Notes: a model not told the origin generated them from the letters alone. A stretch of DNA of 64,000 nucleotides from Caballeronia humi (GCF_001544475.1 NZ_FCNW02000001.1:62001-126000), one strand, 5' to 3'; numbered from the stretch's first letter, positions 8,749 to 16,864 are shown. A program made the numbers and translations.

Positions 8749-9358
8749 AGCAAATGAATTGAAGCGCGTCGTGCTTGCGTCGAACAACGCGGGCAAGCTG
8801 CGCGAATTCGCGTCGCTGCTGAGCGCGGCGGGGATCGAACTGATCGCGCAGGGCACTTTGAATGTGCCGGAAGCGGAGGAGCCGCACGCGACGTTCGTCG
8901 AGAACGCGCTTGAAAAGGCGCGGCACGCATCGAAACTGACGGGCCTGCCCGCGCTCGCCGACGATTCTGGCCTTTGCGTGCATGCATTGCGCGGCGCGCC
9001 GGGCGTGTATTCGGCGCGCTTCGCGCAACTCGCTGGGGGCGAAAAGAGCGATGCGGCGAACAACGCGCGCCTTGTCGGCGAGCTGCGCGATACGCCGGAC
9101 CGACGCGCGTACTACTTCTGCGTGCTCGTGCTCGTGCGTCACGCCGACGACCCCGAACCGCTGATCGCCGAAGGCCGCTGGCATGGCGAAGTCATCGACG
9201 AAGCGCGCGGTGCGAACGGCTTCGGCTACGATCCGCACTTCTTCCTGCCGTCGCTGAACGCGACCGCCGCCGAGCTCGATCCCGCGCGCAAGAACGCGAG
9301 CAGTCATCGCGCGATCGCGCTTCGCGAACTGCTCGCGCGCCTGAAGGAACTGGCGTGA
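8741..9358 (+). CDS. rdgB: dITP/XTP pyrophosphatase (RdgB/HAM1)
   Basis: The 205-residue enzyme removes non-canonical purine nucleotides (dITP, XTP) from the pool by hydrolysis to the monophosphates. Signature segments are [14 protein letters not shown] (9-22), the [27 protein letters not shown] region and GVYSARFAQ. The [10 protein letters not shown] motif and the C-terminal [10 protein letters not shown] are also present. The start is a GTG at 8741 that overlaps the last 8 bases of rph, and its own TGA overlaps the GTG of hemW. Translational coupling is therefore likely. Confidence 0.94.
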   Translation: MSEANELKRVVLASNNAGKLREFASLLSAAGIELIAQGTLNVPEAEEPHATFVENALEKARHASKLTGLPALADDSGLCVHALRGAPGVYSARFAQLAGGEKSDAANNARLVGELRDTPDRRAYYFCVLVLVRHADDPEPLIAEGRWHGEVIDEARGANGFGYDPHFFLPSLNATAAELDPARKNASSHRAIALRELLARLKELA

Positions 9359-10572
9359 GCACCGGTCCGCAAACTATCAATGTCGTGAAGGCGTTCACGT
9401 CGCCGGGGAGCATCCGGCTGACCTCGCTGCCGCCGCTCTCGCTCTACGTCCACTTTCCGTGGTGCGTGCGCAAGTGCCCGTATTGCGATTTCAACTCGCA
9501 CGAGTGGAAAGGCGAGTCGTTCCCCGAAGACCGCTATCTCGACGCCCTGCGCGCCGATCTCGAAAGCGCGCTGCCGCTCGTCTGGGGACGGCAGGTGCAT
9601 ACGATTTTCATCGGCGGGGGCACGCCCAGTTTGCTGTCGGCGAAAGGGCTGGACCGGCTGCTGTCGGATGCCCGCGCCCTCCTCCCGCTCGACGCCGACG
9701 CCGAAATCACGCTCGAAGCCAATCCCGGCACGTTCGAAGCCGCGAAATTCGCGCAGTTTCGCGCGAGCGGCGTGAACCGGCTGTCGGTGGGCATTCAGAG
9801 CTTCAACGCGGAGCATCTGAAGGCGCTCGGCCGCATTCACGATTCGACGCAGGCGCATAAAGCCGTCGAAATCGCCGCGCGTCATTTCGACAACTTCAAT
9901 CTCGACCTGATGTTCGCGCTGCCGCAGCAGTCGCTCGACGAATGCCGCCGCGATATCGAGACGGCGATCGGCTTCGCGCCGCCGCATCTGTCGCTGTATC
10001 ACCTGACGCTGGAGCCGAACACGCTCTTCGCGAAATTCCCGCCGCAAGTCCCCGACGACGACGCCTCCGCCGACATGCAGGAGTGGATTCACGAGCGCAC
10101 GCGCGAGGCGGGTTACGAGCGCTACGAAGTGTCGGCGTATGCGAAGCCGCATCGGCAGAGCCGGCACAACCTGAACTACTGGCGCTTCGGCGACTATCTC
10201 GGCATCGGCGCGGGTGCGCATACGAAGCTGTCGTTTCCGCAGAAAATCGTGCGGCAGGCGCGCTACAAGCATCCCGCGACGTACATGGACGAAGCGCTCG
10301 GCGGCAATCCGATCCAGGAAGAGCGCGAAGTCGGGCCGCGTGATTTGCCGTTCGAATTCATGCTGAACACGCTGCGGCTGGTCGAGGGCTTTCCGGTGCA
10401 TGCGTTCATCGAGCGCACGGGACTCGCGATGTCGACGATCGAACCCGCGCTCGTCGAAGCCGAGCGGCGCGGCCTCATCACGCGCGATTTCGAGCGCATC
10501 GCGCCTACGGAGTTGGGTCAGCGCTTCCTGAACGACCTCCAGGAACTCTTCCTGAAGGACCCCGTCAATTGA
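9355..10572 (+). CDS. hemW: Radical SAM heme chaperone HemW
   Basis: The 405-residue radical SAM protein of the HemW family (formerly mis-called coproporphyrinogen dehydrogenase) has the cluster motif CVRKCPYCDFNS, with Cys-X3-Cys-X2-Cys near residues 39-46. It also has the SAM-binding GGGTPSLL, LEANPGTFE, NRLSVGIQSFN and the HemW C-terminal domain (FEFMLNTLRLVEGF). HemW is thought to deliver heme to membrane cytochromes. The GTG start at 9355 overlaps the rdgB stop as GTGA. A much longer frame is open upstream, but similarity begins only in this region. The 30-residue N-terminus before the radical SAM core is not conserved. Confidence 0.93.
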   Translation: MSTGPQTINVVKAFTSPGSIRLTSLPPLSLYVHFPWCVRKCPYCDFNSHEWKGESFPEDRYLDALRADLESALPLVWGRQVHTIFIGGGTPSLLSAKGLDRLLSDARALLPLDADAEITLEANPGTFEAAKFAQFRASGVNRLSVGIQSFNAEHLKALGRIHDSTQAHKAVEIAARHFDNFNLDLMFALPQQSLDECRRDIETAIGFAPPHLSLYHLTLEPNTLFAKFPPQVPDDDASADMQEWIHERTREAGYERYEVSAYAKPHRQSRHNLNYWRFGDYLGIGAGAHTKLSFPQKIVRQARYKHPATYMDEALGGNPIQEEREVGPRDLPFEFMLNTLRLVEGFPVHAFIERTGLAMSTIEPALVEAERRGLITRDFERIAPTELGQRFLNDLQELFLKDPVN

Positions 10573-11792
10573 GCGCCCCGAGCACGCTGCCTGGCTCGGT
10601 CATGCGTCATCGTCCGTTCGCGCTCTTCTGGAGCGCGCGGGTGATGTCGTCGGTTGCGTTCCAGATGATGTCGGTCGCCATCGGCTGGCAGATTTATTCG
10701 ATCACGCACAGCGCGTTCGCGCTCGGTCTGGTCGGCCTCGCGCAGTTCCTGCCGATGTTCGTGCTGACGCTCGTCGTCGGCCACGTCGCCGATCGCTACG
10801 ACCGGCGCACGATTGCGTTCGTCTGTCAGATGATCGAGGGCGTCGCGGCGCTCGTGCTGTGCGTCGGCGCGTGGCACGGGTGGCAGAGCGCGAGCCTCAT
10901 CTACGCGATCGCGATGATCACGGGCGCGGCGCGCGCGTTCGAATCGCCGTCGATGGCGGCCCTCCTGCCAAACCTGATTCCGCGTACGCAGTTGCAGCAC
11001 GCGACCGCGTGGTCGACGTCCGCGAACCAGACCGCGCAGATTCTCGGGCCGGCTTTCGGCGGCTTGTTGTACGGGATCGGCGCGTTGAGCGTGTATGGCG
11101 TGGTGGCGTGCGCGTTTCTCTCGGCGGGCGTGCTGGTGGCATCGATTCGCATCGATGAAGCCGTGCGGATGCGCGCGCCGCTGTCGTTCGAGGCGCTGTT
11201 TTCGGGTATCGCGTTCATTCGTCGCAAGCCCGTGATCCTCGGCGCGCTGTCGCTCGATCTCTTCGCGGTGCTGCTCGGCGGCGCGACCGCGCTCTTGCCG
11301 GTGTTCGCGCACGACATCCTGCACACCGGACCGTGGGGGCTCGGTGTGCTGCGCGCGGCGCCCGCGGCCGGGGCGCTCGCCGGATCGATCTGGCTCGCGC
11401 ACTTTCCGCTGCGCCAGCGCGCGGGGACGGCGCTGTTCGCGGGGGTGATCGCTTTCGGGCTCGCGACGATCGTATTCGGGTTGTCGACGAATATCTATTT
11501 GTCGCTGGTGTCGCTCGCGGCGCTGGGGGCGTCGGATGTGATCAGCGTCGTCGTGCGGATGTCGCTCGTGCAGTTGCAGACGCCCGATGAGATGCGCGGA
11601 CGCGTCGGCGCGATCAACTCGCTTTTCATTGGAACGTCGAACCAGTTGGGCGAGTTCGAATCGGGGATGACGGCGGGGTTGTTCGGCGCGGTGCCAGCGG
11701 TGCTGATCGGCGGATTGGGGACGATCGCGGTTGCGCTTCTGTGGATGCGGCTGTTTCCCGCGCTCCGCGCGACGCGCTCGCTGGAAGGCTGA
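10569..11792 (+). CDS. MFS efflux transporter (MFS_3, EntS-like)
   Basis: The 407-residue product has about 11-12 hydrophobic segments, beginning FALFWSARVMSSVAFQMMSV. The cytoplasmic loop GHVADRYDRRTIAF is the MFS signature between TM2 and TM3. It most resembles MFS_3 proteins of the enterobactin-exporter EntS class; the substrate is unknown. The start is probably TTG at 10569, because AAGGA sits 9 bases upstream inside hemW and the TTGA overlap continues the coupling pattern of the operon. An ATG at 10602 is the alternative. It is the last gene of the rph-rdgB-hemW operon. Confidence 0.85.
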   Translation: MSAPSTLPGSVMRHRPFALFWSARVMSSVAFQMMSVAIGWQIYSITHSAFALGLVGLAQFLPMFVLTLVVGHVADRYDRRTIAFVCQMIEGVAALVLCVGAWHGWQSASLIYAIAMITGAARAFESPSMAALLPNLIPRTQLQHATAWSTSANQTAQILGPAFGGLLYGIGALSVYGVVACAFLSAGVLVASIRIDEAVRMRAPLSFEALFSGIAFIRRKPVILGALSLDLFAVLLGGATALLPVFAHDILHTGPWGLGVLRAAPAAGALAGSIWLAHFPLRQRAGTALFAGVIAFGLATIVFGLSTNIYLSLVSLAALGASDVISVVVRMSLVQLQTPDEMRGRVGAINSLFIGTSNQLGEFESGMTAGLFGAVPAVLIGGLGTIAVALLWMRLFPALRATRSLEG

Positions 11793-11819
11793 GGCGACCG
11801 CTCGGCGCGTAAGTTGCGC

Positions 11820-11825
11820 TACAAT
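11820..11825 (+). promoter_or_regulatory. Putative -10 box of tRNA-Ser(UGA)
   Basis: TACAAT lies 11 bases before the tRNA. No strong -35 element is visible, so this is a moderate call. Confidence 0.45.
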
Positions 11826-11836
11826 ACGCGCCTTCT

Positions 11837-11926
11837 GGAGGTGTGGCCGAGCGGTTTAAGGCACCGGTCTTGAAAACCGGCGAAGGAGTGATCCTTCCGT
11901 GAGTTCGAATCTCACCGCCTCCGCCA
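11837..11926 (+). tRNA. tRNA-Ser(UGA)
   Basis: A 90-base class II tRNA with acceptor GGAGGTG/CGCCTCC, a long variable arm, anticodon TGA in loop CTTGAAA, TTCGAAT T-loop and an encoded CCA with discriminator G. No attachment-site repeat or integrase is seen beside it. Confidence 0.97.
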
Positions 11927-11946
11927 GAATTCCCTATCGGTGGAGT

Positions 11947-12114
11947 TCACCCGCCGCCGAATCTCCCTCCTTCCTTCTTTAGCTTCCGAAGTAGCGTCTC
12001 TGGAAGTGTTTCTCTCCCACGCTTGGAACGCTTCAAATCGGCGTCGGTGAGTTCACGCACTTCGTCGTCTTCGTTTGTCAGGGGCTGGCTCGTTGTATAC
12101 GCTTTAAATTTCAA
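11947..12114 (-). CDS. Short BrnA-like antitoxin, orphan
   Basis: A 55-residue protein is predicted from a TTG start at 12114, chosen because AAAGGA lies 7 bases upstream. The second half (ELTDADLKRSKRGRETLP, then ETLLRKLKKEGGR) resembles the C-terminal part of BrnA-type antitoxins (WTDEDF-X-RA-X-RP/A-X-EVLPE). It is shorter than the usual 80-100 residues. No BrnT-type toxin frame precedes it, so it is either an orphan, a remnant, or a regulator in its own right. Two TGTATAC/GTATACA motifs flank the start. The tRNA-Ser gene is immediately beside it, converging. The family assignment is by motif only. Confidence 0.45.
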   Translation of the reverse strand: MKFKAYTTSQPLTNEDDEVRELTDADLKRSKRGRETLPETLLRKLKKEGGRFGGG

Positions 12115-12129
12115 GCGACGATCCTTTCG

Positions 12130-12137
12130 TGTATACA
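12130..12137. promoter_or_regulatory. TGTATACA palindrome near BrnA-like gene
   Basis: A perfect 8-base palindrome lies 16 bases upstream of the BrnA-like start, with a second near copy (TTGTATAC, 12093-12100) inside the first codons. The pair resembles an autoregulatory operator, as antitoxins often repress their own gene. It could also be part of a -10 region. Confidence 0.3.
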
Positions 12138-12246
12138 AAACACGCGCCGCCGATAACGGCAACGACAAAAAACCACCCCCAAGCGAACGCCCGCGCCACA
12201 TCCAACTCAAACGCGTTCGCCCACAAAAACACAAGGAGCCACGCCC

Positions 12247-12567
12247 ATGAGAATCGCTGCCGCCATCGCTTTCGGGATATTCACGATGACCGCCCTCTCC
12301 GCCCACGCAGACGAGTCCTCGGGCAGCCAATGGCGCTTCACCGAGACCTCGCTCTTCGAACTGATCCAGAACGGCTATTCGATCGTCGCCGTCACACGCG
12401 ACGCGCCGCGTGCCGGGTCATCGTCGGCGGAGGATACGTTTTTTCTGCAAAAGACCAACAGCGTCTATAAATGCTTCGAAAATCACGCTGTCGATGCCAG
12501 CGCGAAACGGCCTTCCGCCCCCGTCGAGTGCTACGAGTTGACCAAGCCCGGCGTGACGACGAAGTAA
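12247..12567 (+). CDS. Small exported protein, function unknown
   Basis: The 106-residue protein has a clear signal peptide (MRIAAAIAFGIFTMTALSAHA, cleavage near residue 21). The mature part contains two cysteines (YKCFENH and VECYELT), which could form a periplasmic disulfide. A strong AAGGAG ribosome-binding site precedes the ATG. The family is not recognised; it resembles short Burkholderia-specific periplasmic proteins predicted to bind nothing known. It diverges from the BrnA-like gene. Confidence 0.75.
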   Translation: MRIAAAIAFGIFTMTALSAHADESSGSQWRFTETSLFELIQNGYSIVAVTRDAPRAGSSSAEDTFFLQKTNSVYKCFENHAVDASAKRPSAPVECYELTKPGVTTK

Positions 12568-12624
12568 AAACATCCCGCGCGCATTGACCGCCGCACGGGA
12601 TGTCGTCAAGCCCAAAGCAAAACA

Positions 12625-12783
12625 TCAGTTATCGTCAGATCGCACCGGCGGCCGTTCATGCGGCGCGGGCTCGGCCTTGTCGGCATCCGGTTTCGACGGA
12701 GCGCCTTGCGGCGAAGCCGACGGCGGCGGCCTGTCAGCAGGCGTTGGCTTCACCGGCTCGGCGTTGGTAGAAGCAGTAGACAT
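12625..12783 (-). CDS. Small proline-rich disordered protein
   Basis: A 52-residue, Pro/Ala-rich, hydrophilic protein starts MSTASTNAEPVKPTPADRPP. A GGGAGA ribosome-binding site lies before the ATG at 12783. It has no cysteine, aromatic residue or hydrophobic segment, so it is predicted to be intrinsically disordered. The function is unknown. It lies 55 bases downstream of a second small hydrophilic gene of the same size, and the two may be co-transcribed. Confidence 0.5.
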   Translation of the reverse strand: MSTASTNAEPVKPTPADRPPPSASPQGAPSKPDADKAEPAPHERPPVRSDDN

Positions 12784-12838
12784 CGCAGTCTCCCGATGAC
12801 GGGGCACATTCCCCATCGTCAACTTAGCACCAATCGCA

Positions 12839-12994
12839 TCAACCTACATCCGGCTCCCCTTCGCCATCCTTCTTCCCCGGATTGTCATTCGGCCCTTGCT
12901 TGCGCGCATCGTCGTCGCGTTCAGGAAGCTTGCTCTTTTCGTTGTCGCTATGCTCGGCCGGTTGCGCATCGCTCGCCTGGTTCGTATCGCTCAT
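12839..12994 (-). CDS. Small charged disordered protein
   Basis: A 51-residue protein starts MSDTNQASDAQPAEHSDNEK and is rich in Asp, Glu, Lys, Gly and Pro. The ATG at 12994 has a very good AGGAGG ribosome-binding site. No fold or family is recognised; the composition recalls hydrophilin-like or stress-related small proteins, but that is only an analogy. It precedes another small disordered protein on the same strand. Confidence 0.55.
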   Translation of the reverse strand: MSDTNQASDAQPAEHSDNEKSKLPERDDDARKQGPNDNPGKKDGEGEPDVG

Positions 12995-13122
12995 CGCTGT
13001 CTCCTCCTGTGTTGGGATGACGAAAGCGCCAGCAATGCGCGGTCCCGCTCGCACGCATGGTGCCCCGCGACGCTTTTGACTACCATGAAGTCATAACAGC
13101 CAGCAGCACATCGGGGGCCGCC

Positions 13123-13605
13123 ATGACCGCATCCTTGCAAAAGCACGCGAAGCGCCTGTGCGTCGCGCTGATCGCAATCGCCCTATCAGCCTGCACGATC
13201 ACGCCGCCGCCGAAGTCCGTCGAGAGCCGCCCGCCCGCGGCCGTGAGCAGCGCGACGCTCGATCAGTACAAGACGCGAGTCGCGCAGCGCATCTTCGAGC
13301 GCAATCCGTCCCTCGTCCTGAAGGGCACGCCGCAGGCGATGCTCCGCTCGTTCGTGGTGGTGTCGTTCACCGTCGATCGCGGCGGGCGCGTGGTCGAATC
13401 GTCCGTGTACCGCACCAACGGCGACGACGAAGCCGAAGCCACCGCGCTTGCCTCGCTGCGCCGCGCGTCGCCGTTGCCGGAGCCGCCCGCCCGGCTTTTG
13501 AACGGCAGCGGCCGGCTCGAACTCTTCGAAGGCTGGATGTTCAACGACAACGGCCAGTTCCAGTTGCAGACATCGCACTCGCCGCAAGCGACGACCATCG
13601 ATTAG
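13123..13605 (+). CDS. TonB C-terminal-like lipoprotein
   Basis: The 160-residue protein has an N-terminal lipoprotein signal with lipobox LSAC (Cys about residue 24). The distal part (MLRSFVVVSFTVDRGGRVVESSV, cut here, then TALASLRRASPLPEPP) matches the TonB C-terminal-type domain found in energy transducers. There is no internal transmembrane anchor and only a short TITPPPKSVESRPPA proline stretch, so it is a tethered TonB_C-like domain rather than a full TonB. The ATG at 13123 gives the signal sequence its normal start. No ExbB/ExbD genes are adjacent. Confidence 0.65.
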   Translation: MTASLQKHAKRLCVALIAIALSACTITPPPKSVESRPPAAVSSATLDQYKTRVAQRIFERNPSLVLKGTPQAMLRSFVVVSFTVDRGGRVVESSVYRTNGDDEAEATALASLRRASPLPEPPARLLNGSGRLELFEGWMFNDNGQFQLQTSHSPQATTID

Positions 13606-13617
13606 CCGTCTGGCAGG

Positions 13618-13647
13618 TTGCTCCGCGCGACGCACGGTCGTTATAAT
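13618..13647 (+). promoter_or_regulatory. Putative sigma-70 promoter of the MHS transporter
   Basis: TTGCTC (13618-13623), an 18-base spacer and a perfect TATAAT (13642-13647) lie upstream of the transporter. The predicted leader is about 155 bases, which is long and could hold a regulatory structure, though none was recognised. Confidence 0.5.
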
Positions 13648-13808
13648 TTTCGCCACCCCAGCCGGTCCTGCCCGGCACGGCGCAACGCTTGCCCGTCGAC
13701 CCGCGCGAGGAAGCGTTCCGCACGCAGCGCCGCGCATCACAACACGCCGAGGCGCCCGCCGATCCTCTGAGAGACGCCCATACCAGCAACAAAGACAACG
13801 GAGACTCC

Positions 13809-15113
13809 ATGTCCTCAGCATCGCTTTCCGCCGACGCGCCCAACGACGGAAAAAACAGCGCCTCGCGCGTGATTTTCGCGAGCTTCATCGGCACCGCCAT
13901 CGAGTTCTACGATTTCTACGTGTACGCCACCGCGGCGGCGCTCGTCATCGGGCCGGTGTTCTTCCCGCACGGCTCGCCGGCAGCGCAGGCGCTCTCGGCG
14001 TTCGTCACGTTCGGCATCGCGTTCATCGCGCGGCCGATCGGCTCGTTCATCTTCGGGCACTTCGGCGATCGCATCGGCCGCAAATCGACGCTCGTCGCGT
14101 CGCTGCTCGTGATGGGCGTCTCGACGACGCTGATCGGCTTCGTCCCCGGCTACGATTCGATCGGCAGCCTGGCGCCCGTGCTGCTCTGCATACTGCGCTT
14201 CGGGCAAGGCATCGGTCTCGGCGGCGAATGGGGCGGCGCGGCACTCCTCGCGACGGAATACGCGCCGCCCGGCAAGCGCGGCTGGTTCGGCATGTTCCCG
14301 CAACTCGGGCCGTCGATCGGTTTCCTGGCGTCGAACGGCCTGTTCTTCGGCCTCGCGCTCTCGCTCTCCGACGAACAGTTCCGCAGCTGGGGCTGGCGCG
14401 TACCGTTTCTCGTAAGCGCGGTGCTCGTCGCGCTCGGGCTCTACGTGCGCCTGAAAATCGCGGAGACGCCGGCGTTTCGCGCGGCCATCGAGCGGCACGA
14501 GCGCGTGCGCGTGCCCATCGCGACGCTCCTCGGCCAATACCTCGCGCCGACCCTCCTCGGCGCGCTGGCGATGGTCGTCTGCTATACGCTCTTTTACATT
14601 TCGACGGTATTTTCGCTGTCTTACGGCGTGTCGACGCTGCATTTCTCGCGCGAGAAATTCCTTGGTCTCTTGTGTTTCGCGGTGATCTTCATGGCGATCG
14701 CGACACCGATCTCCGCGCGCGCCAGCGACCGCTTCGGGCGCCGGCCCGTGCTGATCGTCGGCTGCATCGCGGCGATCCTGTCCGGCTTTACGATGGCGCC
14801 GCTTCTCGGCAGCGGCAACACCTATGCCGTCGCGCTCTTCCTGACGCTCGAACTGTTCCTGATGGGCGTGACGTTCGCCCCGATGGGCGCGCTCCTGCCC
14901 GAACTCTTCCCGACGAGCGTGCGCTACACCGGCGCGGGCGTCGCGTACAACCTGGGCGGGATTCTGGGGGCGTCGGTGGCGCCGTACATCGCGCAACTGC
15001 TCGCGAATCGCGGCGGACTCGCGTGGGTGGGCGGCTATGTGTCGGTGGCGGCGGCGGTGAGTCTCGTCGGCGTGCTGTGCATGCGCGAGACGCGCGATAT
15101 CAGGTTGAGCTGA
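13809..15113 (+). CDS. MFS transporter, metabolite:H+ symporter (MHS) type
   Basis: The 434-residue inner-membrane transporter belongs to the MHS branch (ProP/ShiA/KgtP-like). Support comes from ASFIGTAIEFYDFYVYATAAA at the first TM, the MFS motif GHFGDRIGRKSTL, and RFGQGIGLGGEWGGAALLATEYAP (first 20 residues typical). About 12 hydrophobic segments are present, and the second copy of the loop motif is ARASDRFGRRPVL. The substrate is probably a small organic acid or osmolyte but cannot be named. The ATG at 13809 has a GGAG site. The gene converges on the opgC-like gene with only 6 bases between them. Confidence 0.9.
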   Translation: MSSASLSADAPNDGKNSASRVIFASFIGTAIEFYDFYVYATAAALVIGPVFFPHGSPAAQALSAFVTFGIAFIARPIGSFIFGHFGDRIGRKSTLVASLLVMGVSTTLIGFVPGYDSIGSLAPVLLCILRFGQGIGLGGEWGGAALLATEYAPPGKRGWFGMFPQLGPSIGFLASNGLFFGLALSLSDEQFRSWGWRVPFLVSAVLVALGLYVRLKIAETPAFRAAIERHERVRVPIATLLGQYLAPTLLGALAMVVCYTLFYISTVFSLSYGVSTLHFSREKFLGLLCFAVIFMAIATPISARASDRFGRRPVLIVGCIAAILSGFTMAPLLGSGNTYAVALFLTLELFLMGVTFAPMGALLPELFPTSVRYTGAGVAYNLGGILGASVAPYIAQLLANRGGLAWVGGYVSVAAAVSLVGVLCMRETRDIRLS

Positions 15114-15119
15114 CGCGTT

Positions 15120-16253
15120 TTATCGCTCGCGGCGGTTCGTTGCGTGCGCGGGCACCGGCTGCCCCTTGACGGCCGGCACGCGCCGCACGTTTTTCCAATC
15201 ACGCCAGAAGCGCGCGAGCAGGAGCAGGAAGCCGATCGCAAGCGCGTCGGCGGCGAGTCCCGCGAGCCACGCGAAGTGACCCGACGGAAGCACGCGCAAC
15301 GTGGTATCGAGCACGATCGATACCGCCGTGCCCGCGATGAAGCACACGAGCCCTTGTGTGCCGATCGTCACGACGCCCGGCAAGCTGCGCGCGAGCGCGC
15401 CGATCCAGCCGGCATGTACGGCCCGCGCGAACACCCAGGCCACGGCGCCGAAACTCACGATGCGCAGCGTCGCCAGGTTCTGCTTCATGTATCCCGGCGG
15501 CGGCGCGATCTCGATGAAAAGCTTCGCGAACGCGAACCCCAGCACGACGCCGACCGCGATGCGCGTCAGCCAGCGCGCGGTGGCGCTCGCGTGGAACTCG
15601 GCGCTGATCGGCTGGGTGCGCGCAAGGACGCCGCTCATGAACATCAACTGCCAGGCGAACGGATTAAACGACCAGCCTTCGTCGTAAGCGGAGGGCAAAA
15701 GCGGCCCGAGTTGCGATGCGAAGAGCCAGATGAAAAGGCTGCAGAACAGCACGAGCACCGGCCTTTTCGCGGCAAGCGGTACGACGAGCGGCACGGAGAG
15801 CGCGAAAAAAGCGTACATCGGCAGCACCGCCGACAGATACGGCTGGTGGCGCAAGGTCGCAATGCCGGCGATGAGCGGCAGCGGGCCGTCGAGGAAGGCG
15901 GGCCATTCGGTGAAATTGACGAGCGGCGTATCCAGGCGCAGCAGCATCAGCGTCGCGCCCGCGAGGAGCATCAGCGCGGCGGTAAAGAGGTACGCGCGGT
16001 AGATTTCCAGACTGCGCTTGAAAAAGCGCCAGCGCGCCGCCGACTGACCACGCCGCGCTTCGACCGCGGTAAAAGCCGCCGCCGATGCATAACCACCGAG
16101 AAACACGAAGACTTCCGCAGAATCGCAGAACGCGTATTTATGCAGGGTGAAGTTTGAAAGGACGCTTCCCGATATGTGATCGACGGCAATAATGAGCAGG
16201 ACAATACCTCGAAAGAAATCGACTTCGAGTGAGCGCCCGGTCAATGTCGTCAT
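15120..16253 (-). CDS. OpgC-like membrane acyltransferase
   Basis: The 377-residue protein has about ten hydrophobic helices. The opening RSLEVDFFRGIVLLIIAVDH and the following FTLHKYAFCDSAEVFVFLGGYA are typical of the OpgC family, which succinylates osmoregulated periplasmic glucans in enterobacteria and rhizobia. Whether this protein acts on glucans is not shown by the neighbourhood, since no opgGH genes are present. The conserved Asp-His pair (VDHIS) early in the protein is retained. Confidence 0.85.
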   Translation of the reverse strand: MTTLTGRSLEVDFFRGIVLLIIAVDHISGSVLSNFTLHKYAFCDSAEVFVFLGGYASAAAFTAVEARRGQSAARWRFFKRSLEIYRAYLFTAALMLLAGATLMLLRLDTPLVNFTEWPAFLDGPLPLIAGIATLRHQPYLSAVLPMYAFFALSVPLVVPLAAKRPVLVLFCSLFIWLFASQLGPLLPSAYDEGWSFNPFAWQLMFMSGVLARTQPISAEFHASATARWLTRIAVGVVLGFAFAKLFIEIAPPPGYMKQNLATLRIVSFGAVAWVFARAVHAGWIGALARSLPGVVTIGTQGLVCFIAGTAVSIVLDTTLRVLPSGHFAWLAGLAADALAIGFLLLLARFWRDWKNVRRVPAVKGQPVPAHATNRRER

Positions 16254-16478
16254 CGGTGAAAGCTCCGCGTCCGAAACTCAAACGCTCAAAAGGAGCGTCG
16301 AGCGTATTCGGGTTTGTACGAAGCTACGGGAAAAGATTCCCCAATTCAAGATTTATTTGATCCACCAGAATTCGTCCACCCTCAGTATGGCGTGAAAATG
16401 GCTTTTTTGTCCGGTTCGGGTCTGGCGGGGCGCTGCATATACTGAAGTTAATCAGAAGGTTAATGCAGTAGAATCCCC
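16254..16478. other. Intergenic region between opgC-like gene and small membrane protein gene
   Basis: This stretch holds the promoter region of the minus-strand opgC-like gene and a TATACT box (16438-16443) that could serve the downstream plus-strand small gene. No other gene is seen. Confidence 0.35.
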
Positions 16479-16658
16479 ATGCCGATTCATTTTCAAAGCT
16501 CGCATCTGGTAGCGGTCATTGCCATCGGCCTTCTCACGGCGCTGCCGCTTACCGTACGCCTTCGACCGCAGAGTTGGCGGGGCGTTCTTTTCAAGGCGCT
16601 GGTCGCCAATATCGGCGCATTCGCGGCGGTTATCGCTTTCGAAATTCTGACAGAGTAA
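16479..16658 (+). CDS. Candidate 59-residue two-helix membrane protein
   Basis: The open frame encodes MPIHFQSSHLVAVIAIGLLT and continues through a basic loop (RLRPQSWRG) to a second hydrophobic stretch (ALVANIGAFAAVIAFEIL) before TAA. Two predicted transmembrane helices of about 17-19 residues, separated by a positively charged loop, are unlikely by chance in such a short frame. The ribosome-binding site is weak (GTAGAA close by; AGAAGG about 19 bases up). The family is unknown. Confidence 0.45.
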   Translation: MPIHFQSSHLVAVIAIGLLTALPLTVRLRPQSWRGVLFKALVANIGAFAAVIAFEILTE

Positions 16659-16864
16659 ATTAATCCAGCCGACGCTCTGATTCGATTTGCTTTCACACGC
16701 GCAGAAAATTCCGGAAACGCGCGTCACATTAATTTTTTCAGGAATTTAATACCGCTCCATCTATCCCCGGTGGAAGCGTTCCAAAGAAAGCGTTGCGCCT
16801 GTTCTTTGATAGACCGATTATGCGGATCGGCCTCGATATAATCGACGCTTTGCCGGAAATCCGC

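Noticed and set aside
11837-12000. Integrative element or att site at tRNA-Ser(UGA)
   Set aside because: There is no integrase, no duplicated tRNA 3' end in the window and no compositional shift nearby.
16659-16864. Fluoride riboswitch before the ClC gene
   Set aside because: The crcB-motif consensus with its GGNGATGG and pseudoknot partner is absent, and the protein carries chloride-type selectivity motifs.
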